Shown here in pieces: positions 14,106 through 20,081 of a stretch of DNA of 20,081 nucleotides. The notes below the pieces were generated by a model that was not told the origin of the DNA, made no database searches, and was given only the letters and a program-made list of their open reading frames with translations. Source of the stretch: an uncultured Saprospiraceae bacterium (GTDB lineage: Bacteria > Bacteroidota > Bacteroidia > Chitinophagales > Saprospiraceae); contig CALGLS010000234.1 in assembly GCA_937959375.1 (NCBI GenBank), forward strand, positions 1 through 20,081, read 5' to 3'. The position numbers were made by a program, and so were the translations under genes. Position 1 is the stretch's first letter, and each line of letters starts with the position of its first letter.

Positions 14106-16817
14106 ATGATGAAAAAAAACCTACAACTTTCAAGACTCCATCAATTTACTAAAAAAGGGCTTTTATGCGGACTGATGCTTTTGCTCTGGAATGCTGCTTT
14201 CGCCCAAAACGAATTTATCACCACCTGGCAAACGGATAACCCTGGTACCTCTAATGCTACAAGTATTACGATATCAGTGAACAACGCCTTGACTTACAAT
14301 TATGATGTAGATTGGGATAATGACGGTGTTTTTGATCAGATGGGTATAACAGGAATAGTCACCCATGATTTCGGAACTGCTGGTACCAAAACTATTCGAA
14401 TTCAAGGGACCTTTCCTGCTATTCGTTTTGGTGGCGGTGGAGATAGACAGAAAATATTATCGGTCGATCAATGGGGCAACGTTGCTTGGGAGTCAATGAA
14501 TAGCTCTTTTCAAGGATGTACTAATTTAACCTTAACGGCTACTGATAGCCCTGATCTAAGTGGGGTGACGGATATGTCTTATATGTTTCGTCAAGCTCAT
14601 GCATTCAATAGTAATATTGATAGCTGGGATGTGAGTAATGTAACGAATATGGAATCTACATTTTGGGAAGCCACTTCCTTCAATCAGGATTTGGATAACT
14701 GGGACGTAAGTAATGTGACCAACATGTTTCGAATGTTCCGACAAGCAACAGCATTTAATGGATCACTAAACGGTTGGGGAACTAAAACAAGTTCGGTAAC
14801 CAATATGAGTGAAATGTTTTTTTTCGCCCCTTCCTTCAATCAGGATTTAGATAACTGGGATGTGAGTAGTGTGACCCATATGCAGTTTATGTTCCTAGCT
14901 GCAGGTTCATTTAACAGTCAACTCAACGGTTGGGGTACTACGACTAGCAATGTTCAAAATATGACCCAAATGTTTTCGCAGAATGGTTCTTTTAATCAGG
15001 ATATAAGTGGCTGGGATGTAAGTAGTGTAACCACTATGCAGTCTATGTTTCAACAAGCTACTGCATTTAATCAGGATTTAGATAACTGGGATGTAAGTAG
15101 TGTAACCAATATGCAGTCTATGTTTCAACAAGCTACTGCATTTAATGGTGCGCTTGATGGTTGGGGAACAACTACAGGCAATGTGCAAAACATGGTCTTA
15201 ATGTTTCGTCAAGCCACTTCCTTTAATCAGCCTTTGAATAATTGGGATGTGAGTAATGTAATGAATATGGAATCTACATTTTGGGAAGCCACTTCCTTCA
15301 ATCAGAATTTGGATAACTGGGACGTAAGTAATGTGACCAACATGCTTCGAATGTTCCGACAAGCAACAGCATTTAATGGATCACTAAACGGTTGGGGAAC
15401 TAAAACAAGTTCAGTAACCAATATGAGTGAAATGTATTTTTTAGCCACTTCCTTTAATCAGGATTTAGGAGCTTGGACTATTAGCAATGTCACGACCATG
15501 TTTAATATATTGTTTGGTACTAGTTTATCTGTTCAAAACTATGATAATACCCTTATAGGCTGGGCTGGACAAACAGTACAACCTAATGTAAATTTAAATG
15601 ACATTTCTGCAAGGTATTGTGCAGGAGAGAGTGCAAGGACATCTCTCATGAACGACGATGGTTGGATTTTTGGTGATAATGGTAAATGCTGTTCAGCGGG
15701 AACAGCCACTGCGGATGCTTGTTCTTCTTTTTCCAACACGGTGGTTGCTGGAGGTGGCTGGACAGATATCAAAGATGCTTCGGGTAGTAATACTATTTTG
15801 GCTGTTGATGCACCTGCCGGAGTTGATTTGGGAACAGTTACGGTAGAGTTTCGTCCAAGTAGTACCATTGAGACGCAATCAAGCCCAGCTGGAATCATTA
15901 AATTGTTGCCTCGGTATTATCATATTTCTTCCAGCAACTATCCTAACAATGCAGCCTTTCCAGCAGGTGTCGGTATCCAGCTTTATTTTACGGATGCAGA
16001 TCTTGCGACGATGAATGCAGCCAATTCCGGCATGAATGGGGTGACCAGTCATACTGCTGCCGATATTGATATCACCCATTATTTTGGTATGAATGAAGAT
16101 TGCCAATACGGCAATAATGATGGAACTAGCGACCTAATTGGTAGTCCAACCTATATCTCGAATAATTGTCCTGGATCAGGGACCGAACATATTTTGCAAT
16201 TCACCGTCAATCATTTCTCTGAGTTTATTCCTCATGAACCTGCTGGAAGTGCTTTACCGGTGGACCTTGTTGCCTTTACCGGAAAAAATGAAGGTAGCAT
16301 AAATCACTTGTTTTGGACAACCGCCAGCGAAGAAAATAACGTCGGATTCGAACTGCAAAGAAGTAACAATGGCCGTGATTTTGAAACCATTGGATTTGTA
16401 GAAGGAATAGGAACAACCGAAAACACTAATAATTATTCTTTCATAGATGAACGTCCTTTAACTGGCGATAACTACTATCGCTTAAAGCAAATTGACTATG
16501 ATGGTCAGTATGAATTATCCAATGTAATCGTGTTGGAATTCAATACCTCTGCAAACGGAGTAATAAAAGTTTTCCCGAATCCGAATAATGGACAGTTTAC
16601 TTTAGAACTCATGAATCCGGATCAAAGAAAAGCGCACATCGAATTGTTGGATGGTATTGGTCGGGTGATCTGGTCAGAAAGTTTTTCTGATTTGGAAGCG
16701 GAAATCGTCTGGCAGAAACGCTTCGATAGCTTACCGAAGTTTGAAGTTTATTTTTTAGTGGCCCAGATTGGGACGGAGATTTATTCGGAGAAGATTTATG
16801 TTATTGGTGATAAATAG
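14106..16817 (+). CDS. BspA-type (DUF285) repeat surface protein with T9SS sorting domain
   Basis: This 903-residue exported protein has a signal peptide (1-34, ending AAFAQ), then an immunoglobulin/PKD-like N-terminal part (DVDWDNDGVFDQMG ... DFGTAGTKTIRIQG). From about 150 to 485 runs a series of roughly 24-26-residue DUF285 repeats of the form W-DVSNVTNM--MF--A--FN--L--W, alternating with a longer GWGTKTSSVTNM version. A beta-rich linker (about 520-715) follows, then the module opening LPVDLVAFTG with NYYRLKQIDYDG, and a type A T9SS domain starting at VFPNPNNGQFTLEL. The family is cell-surface and thought to mediate attachment or protein contacts. A stretch of 193 bp is duplicated inside the repeat region at 98% identity. 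The C-terminal module is shared with the protein at 17552-18799. Target and ligand unknown. Confidence 0.9.
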   Translation: MMKKNLQLSRLHQFTKKGLLCGLMLLLWNAAFAQNEFITTWQTDNPGTSNATSITISVNNALTYNYDVDWDNDGVFDQMGITGIVTHDFGTAGTKTIRIQGTFPAIRFGGGGDRQKILSVDQWGNVAWESMNSSFQGCTNLTLTATDSPDLSGVTDMSYMFRQAHAFNSNIDSWDVSNVTNMESTFWEATSFNQDLDNWDVSNVTNMFRMFRQATAFNGSLNGWGTKTSSVTNMSEMFFFAPSFNQDLDNWDVSSVTHMQFMFLAAGSFNSQLNGWGTTTSNVQNMTQMFSQNGSFNQDISGWDVSSVTTMQSMFQQATAFNQDLDNWDVSSVTNMQSMFQQATAFNGALDGWGTTTGNVQNMVLMFRQATSFNQPLNNWDVSNVMNMESTFWEATSFNQNLDNWDVSNVTNMLRMFRQATAFNGSLNGWGTKTSSVTNMSEMYFLATSFNQDLGAWTISNVTTMFNILFGTSLSVQNYDNTLIGWAGQTVQPNVNLNDISARYCAGESARTSLMNDDGWIFGDNGKCCSAGTATADACSSFSNTVVAGGGWTDIKDASGSNTILAVDAPAGVDLGTVTVEFRPSSTIETQSSPAGIIKLLPRYYHISSSNYPNNAAFPAGVGIQLYFTDADLATMNAANSGMNGVTSHTAADIDITHYFGMNEDCQYGNNDGTSDLIGSPTYISNNCPGSGTEHILQFTVNHFSEFIPHEPAGSALPVDLVAFTGKNEGSINHLFWTTASEENNVGFELQRSNNGRDFETIGFVEGIGTTENTNNYSFIDERPLTGDNYYRLKQIDYDGQYELSNVIVLEFNTSANGVIKVFPNPNNGQFTLELMNPDQRKAHIELLDGIGRVIWSESFSDLEAEIVWQKRFDSLPKFEVYFLVAQIGTEIYSEKIYVIGDK
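14625..14817 (+). repeat. 193-bp internal duplication, first copy
   Basis: This segment of the BspA-like gene recurs at 15243-15435, offset 618 bp (206 codons), with four substitutions in 193 bp and no frame change. Neighbouring repeats of the same protein are much more diverged at DNA level. A recent duplication or gene conversion is indicated. Confidence 0.88.
15243..15435 (+). repeat. 193-bp internal duplication, second copy
   Basis: This is the partner of 14625-14817. A shorter near-identical pair also lies in tandem nearby, starting at 15012 and 15087 with a 75-bp (25-codon) period, showing that the array is changing in whole repeat units. Confidence 0.88.
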
Positions 16818-16820
16818 ATG

Positions 16821-16888
16821 ATTAGGCTAAGGAGGAGGCTGAGGCTAAGGTGTTCGATACCTCAGCCTTAGCCTCCAATTCAGCCTCC
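16821..16888. terminator. Inverted repeat of 6-nt GAGGCT words after the BspA-like gene
   Basis: The left arm (16821-16851) is a run of AGGCTA/GAGGCT/AAGGAG 6-mers; the right arm (16859-16888) is a run of CCTCAG/CCTTAG/CCTCCA. The innermost 18 bp pair with two mismatches around a 7-nt loop. It begins four bases after the stop at 16817. No T-run follows, so a terminator role is only inferred. Confidence 0.65.
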
Positions 16889-17178
16889 AGAAAACCAAAG
16901 GATCTTAGTTTGACCTATAATACAACTAAGGTAAATCATGGTAGAGGAAATGCCAATAGTCAAAGTGAGACTGTTGGTGCGGAATGAGGTGGGCTCGCTC
17001 AACGGGAGACTATACGCAAGACGTCCATTTAGGCTGGCTTGTCGACATAGCCGTTTTTAGCCTTCCGTTAAACTACTTATTGTCATAATCAACTAATATT
17101 TAGTATGCGATAAACAATACTCCATTCCGTTTTATAATACCTGCTTAAATTCAGCACATGATTTCGTTAATTCGTCTT
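16889..17178. other. Intergenic stretch, possible degraded promoter copy
   Basis: I see no gene here. CGTCCATTT (from 17022) and CCGTTTTTAG (from 17051) are weakly like the operator words. AACAATACTCCATTCCGTTTT (about 17115-17135, partial) resembles the spacer before the 17488 promoter. This may be a worn copy of the same promoter region, but the match is short. Confidence 0.3.
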
Positions 17179-17345
17179 TTACAAATAAGTACTAGGTGAT
17201 TTGATTTCCCAAAATGATTTTTAAACAGTCTAGAGAAGCTTGACTGGTTTTCAAATCCAACTTTATAAGCTACTTCAGAGATTGAAATAGCAGCACCAGT
17301 TTCCAATAGTTTTCTAGCTTTTCTTAAATATTGGCGTTTCCAGTT
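17179..17345 (-). pseudogene. AraC-type HTH remnant with 5-bp frameshift
   Basis: The minus strand encodes the end of an AraC-family domain: RKARKLLETGAAISISEVAY, KVGFENQSSFSRLFKNHFGK. The tandem GATTT-GATTT at 17198-17207 is single in the homologous copies at 13265 and 19040, and this 5-bp duplication shifts the frame. The original stop (TTG TAA, at 17179-17181) is still present out of frame, where homologues read SPSAYL. An open frame continues to about 17151 with unrelated residues. The N-terminal regulator part is missing. It lies divergent to the T9SS gene at 17552 and beside a two-repeat operator. Confidence 0.85.
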
Positions 17346-17427
17346 GCATAGCATAGATTTGAGTTTAGAAAATTCTGGAGGTCTACTGGACAGTTACCAA
17401 ATAAAAAACAGCTACAGATCACCAACA

Positions 17428-17464
17428 AATGTCCGTTTTTGAATAAAAGTTGTCTGTTTTTGAA
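17428..17464 (+). promoter_or_regulatory. Pair of direct repeats, AraC-type operator candidate
   Basis: AATGTCCGTTTTTGAA at 17428-17443 and GTTGTCTGTTTTTGAA at 17449-17464 have a 21-bp period. Spacing and core (TGTCYRTTTTY) match the pair at 13434-13468. The downstream promoter box begins 39 bp after the second repeat's start, exactly as in the other copy. Confidence 0.68.
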
Positions 17465-17487
17465 CAATACTCCATTCTCTTTTGACC

Positions 17488-17495
17488 TATGTTTG
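17488..17495 (+). promoter_or_regulatory. Bacteroidota -7 promoter element for the T9SS gene
   Basis: TATGTTTG is a perfect TAnnTTTG, 56 nt before the ATG at 17552. The nearest TTG (17460-17462) lies inside the second operator repeat and is slightly too far for a strong unassisted -33 element, which fits activator dependence. Confidence 0.6.
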
Positions 17496-17551
17496 TATTT
17501 CAATATGGTATTAATAATACTCACTTTTTTTAACCTTTCAATCAACAAATT

Positions 17552-18799
17552 ATGAAAAAACGCTACATTTATTTTCCTTTCAAATCCTTACTTATTTTCT
17601 TATCTTTTTTTATTTATTCAAACCTTATAACTGCTCAAGCTTTATTAACTGGAAATGTCATTGATAATAGTTCTGTTTCTAATTTTGATTTAACAACACC
17701 CAATTATGAAGATTGGGCCATTTGGGGAATAGGAACAGAGACTAATTTATCTCCAAGCACTAGAAAAAATGGTGCAGCTGGAATCTCTGACTTAACAGCT
17801 ACCACAAATGGATTTAACCTACGAGGACTTGGACAGTTTAACATCAACCATAAATTCACATTTACAGATGGCCTTCCGCCACACAACTCTGGAACCAACC
17901 AAAGTTGCGGCCTACAAGTAGAAACCCCTACCAGTGATGGTGTAGGACTAGGTTTCGCTTTTACAGTTCCTGCAAGTACAGAGGAAAGGCAAATAATTAT
18001 ATATACAGCACATCATAACGCGGTAATGGAACTAACAGCTGAACTATCTGATGGTAGTGCCCCGGGAATCACCTTAACCGCTTCTATTTCGGGCAATAAT
18101 GTTCCCGCTATTTACACCATAAACTATAAAAGCAATTCAGCCAATCAAACCTTGAATTTAGATTTAGAGCTATCAGCTAATTCTGGTACTAATCCTAACC
18201 CCCAAATATATGCTGTAACAGTTCAAAACCTGGAACCTTTGCCAGTAGAATTAATCAGTTTTACCAGCGAAAGAACAGGAATGGATTGTCTATTAAATTG
18301 GGAAACTGCTACGGAAGAACAAAACAAGGGTTTTGAAATAGAGAATAGTCTTGATGGTCAATCCTGGGAGAATATTGGTTTTGTACAAGGTAGTGGAACC
18401 ACCAGTAAAATCAACTATTATTCATTTGTCGATCGAAACCCATCGCAGGGCACAAACTACTATCGTCTAAAGCAAATTGATTTTGATGATCACTTTGAAT
18501 ATTCTGATGTTCAATCGGTATTGTTTGAATCAATAGGTAAGAGTCCAGTATCGATATTTCCGAATCCGAGTATAGGACATTTTACCTTAAACGTTAACAA
18601 TCCTCATGGACATAACACTAGTATTAAATTGATGGACAGCAGAGGAAGGCTTGTTTTTTCTGAATCATTATCGGGATCTAATGTGCTTGTAAATTGGAAG
18701 CGAGACTTTCATTTGTCTCATGGCCAAGTATACTTTACAGTAATACAAATAGGTGAAGAAATCTATTCAGAGAGAATTTATATAAATGATGCGAGGTAA
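17552..18799 (+). CDS. Secreted beta-sandwich protein with T9SS sorting domain
   Basis: This 415-residue exported protein has a signal peptide (about 1-29, ending NLITAQA). Residues about 30-225 form a beta-rich domain with DWAIWGIGTE, RKNGAAGIS and FAFTVPAS. From memory this resembles a repeated extracellular module in Bacteroidota and other bacteria, seen beside glycan-active domains; I cannot name it. The module opening LPVELISFTSE with NYYRLKQIDFDD follows, then a type A T9SS domain (IFPNPSIGHFTLNV to the end). The last 185 residues or so are homologous to those of the BspA-like protein. An operator pair and -7 box precede it, so it is probably AraC-activated. Binding or structural role is inferred; no catalytic motif was seen. 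Confidence 0.85.
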   Translation: MKKRYIYFPFKSLLIFLSFFIYSNLITAQALLTGNVIDNSSVSNFDLTTPNYEDWAIWGIGTETNLSPSTRKNGAAGISDLTATTNGFNLRGLGQFNINHKFTFTDGLPPHNSGTNQSCGLQVETPTSDGVGLGFAFTVPASTEERQIIIYTAHHNAVMELTAELSDGSAPGITLTASISGNNVPAIYTINYKSNSANQTLNLDLELSANSGTNPNPQIYAVTVQNLEPLPVELISFTSERTGMDCLLNWETATEEQNKGFEIENSLDGQSWENIGFVQGSGTTSKINYYSFVDRNPSQGTNYYRLKQIDFDDHFEYSDVQSVLFESIGKSPVSIFPNPSIGHFTLNVNNPHGHNTSIKLMDSRGRLVFSESLSGSNVLVNWKRDFHLSHGQVYFTVIQIGEEIYSERIYINDAR

Positions 18800-18817
18800 A
18801 AATAAGACAGTGTGAAA

Positions 18818-18872
18818 TTTAGAATTCAAGAGGCTTGTGATCGTTACGAATGTGGGCCTCTTGAATTCTGAA
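18818..18872. terminator. Perfect 14-bp hairpin after the T9SS gene
   Basis: AGAATTCAAGAGGC (18821-18834) pairs perfectly with GCCTCTTGAATTCT (18856-18869); three further pairs including one G-U extend the stem. The loop is 21 nt. It lies 19 nt after the stop codon and is followed by AATAATATAA, not a T-run. Confidence 0.75.
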
Positions 18873-19039
18873 TAATATAATTGAAAGAAAGAAGGCAGCC
18901 ACTGGACAAAGACTAAACTTGAGTTATGCGAATCACGGATAGAAATTAATGTCTGTATTTCAATAGATAACCTTTACTAAACTTTTAAAGTTTACTTCGA
19001 CAAAGTTTCAATGAATAAATTCGCATGAGTTGCCTTCTT

Positions 19040-20081
19040 TTACTCCACCTTCAACAAATAAGTACTAGGTGATTTCCCAAAGCGATTTTTAAACACGGAA
19101 GAAAACGTGGATACATTTTCAAATCCGACATCATAAGCAACTTCCGTTACAGAGATAGCAGCACCCATCTCCAGTTTTTTACGAGCTGATTGGAGGCGTA
19201 TTTCTTTAATAAATTTGGCGGGAGAAAGTCCAGTGATGGCCTTTAGTTTTCTGTTCAACTGACGAGAGCTTAAAAAGAAAGCAGTAGCCAGACTATCTAC
19301 ATTTAGGTTGGATTCACTTAAGGCGTTTTCTACAAAACTGGTCAGCTCATCTACCCATTCTTTTTCTTTGGCAATGATTTCAACCTTCGAGTCATTTTTT
19401 TCATGGGTTTCTGATTGTTGTTCCAGAAATTCCGGAGAGCTTTGCCAATCCAGGCGTTGGTGATAATTAAAAAGCAAATTCTGAACGCGAATTAACAATT
19501 CCGGAACAGAGAAAGGTTTGGTCAGGTAGTCATCGACACCAATGGTTAGAGCGGTCATTTTATCGCGCTCGGCAGCTAGGGCGGTCAACATTACTACGGG
19601 GATTCCTCTCCATTCCGGATTGCCTTTGATTGCCTTTAGCATCGTCAAGCCATCTACTTCGGGCATCATCACATCAGATACGATAAGATGAATATCGGTA
19701 CCATGTTCCTTTAAAATTTCGAGTCCTTCCGCTCCGTTATGGGCTAATAGCACTTGTTTGTATTTCTTATGCAATAACTGGTGGATGAATTCCCGCATAT
19801 CATGATTATCTTCTACAATCAGAATTGTAAAATCACTTCCAATAGAAAATACTTCTTCCTCGCTCGGCAACTCTGATATCTGTGGGACAAGCAGTTTTTC
19901 TTGAGCAACCACTTTCTTTGGTAGCTCAAAATAAAAATTACTACCAACTCCAAGCTTACTTTCCGCATAAGATCTTCCGCCCATCAATTGGGCAAACTCA
20001 TTGACAAGAGCTAAACCGATTCCAGTGCCACCATATAGCTTTTGATCTGCTTGTTTGGATTGATAAAACCGTTCGAAAATA
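19040..20081 (-). CDS. Hybrid sensor kinase/response regulator with AraC output (N-terminus beyond window)
   Basis: The minus-strand frame is open to the window edge (347 codons visible). The first residues are the end of a HATPase domain: IFERFYQ, then GGTGIGLALVNEFAQLMGG (G2 box), and SKLGVGSNFYFELP. A receiver domain follows (TILIVEDNHDMREF, phospho-acceptor Asp in LIVSDVMMPEVDG, the Thr in VVMLTALA, Lys in DDYLTKPFS). A C-terminal AraC domain with both HTHs ends it (NVDSLATAFFLSSRQLNRKL; AAISVTEVAYDVGFENVSTF). This is the hybrid two-component layout common in Bacteroidota, with a periplasmic sensor expected upstream. It is the only intact regulator related to the two broken AraC tails and may act on the two operators, though that is inferred. 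Confidence 0.93.
   Translation of the reverse strand, partial: IFERFYQSKQADQKLYGGTGIGLALVNEFAQLMGGRSYAESKLGVGSNFYFELPKKVVAQEKLLVPQISELPSEEEVFSIGSDFTILIVEDNHDMREFIHQLLHKKYKQVLLAHNGAEGLEILKEHGTDIHLIVSDVMMPEVDGLTMLKAIKGNPEWRGIPVVMLTALAAERDKMTALTIGVDDYLTKPFSVPELLIRVQNLLFNYHQRLDWQSSPEFLEQQSETHEKNDSKVEIIAKEKEWVDELTSFVENALSESNLNVDSLATAFFLSSRQLNRKLKAITGLSPAKFIKEIRLQSARKKLEMGAAISVTEVAYDVGFENVSTFSSVFKNRFGKSPSTYLLKVE

Noticed and set aside
15539..15898. Minus-strand frame of 119 codons inside the BspA-like gene
   Set aside because: It is antisense to a clear coding region with a continuous domain structure; a shadow of codon composition.

Overview
The window looks like a chromosomal segment of a Bacteroidota bacterium. 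The grounds are low GC (roughly 40% by eye), A-rich leaders without clear Shine-Dalgarno sites, TAnnTTTG-type -7 elements, three exported proteins with type IX secretion (T9SS) C-terminal sorting domains, a histidine kinase/response regulator/AraC hybrid, and a two-TM coiled-coil protein beside an OmpA-fused binding protein. The style of the secreted proteins would fit Saprospiria, but genus and species cannot be read from the sequence.

Layout. 1-1337 (-): a large TPR protein running off the left edge. 1338-2069: AT-rich and without a recognised gene. 2070-3477 (-): a YbgC-like hotdog thioesterase overlapping a YihY/BrkB membrane protein. 3478-4132: a divergent intergenic region with a long inverted repeat. 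4133-10049 (+): a five-gene block with a cytosolic coiled-coil protein, a two-TM PspA-like coiled-coil protein, a membrane-anchored NitT/TauT-type binding domain fused to an OmpA peptidoglycan-binding domain, an enlarged permease, and an ATPase overlapping the permease gene by 8 bp. 10306-11694 (+): a secreted GH5 glycosidase. 11852-12946 (-): an SRPBCC protein and a Crp/Fnr regulator. 13069-14049: a scar of gene fragments (SRPBCC tail, AraC tail, TIGR03032 head). 14106-16817 (+): a BspA-type repeat protein. 17179-17345 (-): a second broken AraC tail. 17552-18799 (+): a second T9SS protein sharing the BspA-like protein's C-terminal module. 19040-20081 (-): a hybrid sensor kinase/AraC regulator running off the right edge.

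How the parts may work together. The five-gene block probably makes one envelope-spanning importer or sensor whose binding protein is tied to both inner membrane and peptidoglycan; its substrate is unknown. The right-hand third looks like repeated copies of one unit: a divergent AraC-type regulator, a pair of 21-bp-spaced TGTCYRTTTTY sites, a TAnnTTTG promoter, and a T9SS-secreted protein. In two copies the regulator has decayed to its last helix-turn-helix, yet the two operators keep identical spacing.

The least explained signal is in the intergenic DNA. Five gaps hold long imperfect inverted repeats whose arms are short degenerate tandem words (6, 7 or 7-8 nt), with a different word at most loci. 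Another gap holds a palindrome of about 169 bp expanded into three tandem copies of about 145 bp, and another a plain 14-bp perfect hairpin. I found no tRNA, rRNA, CRISPR array or intact insertion sequence.
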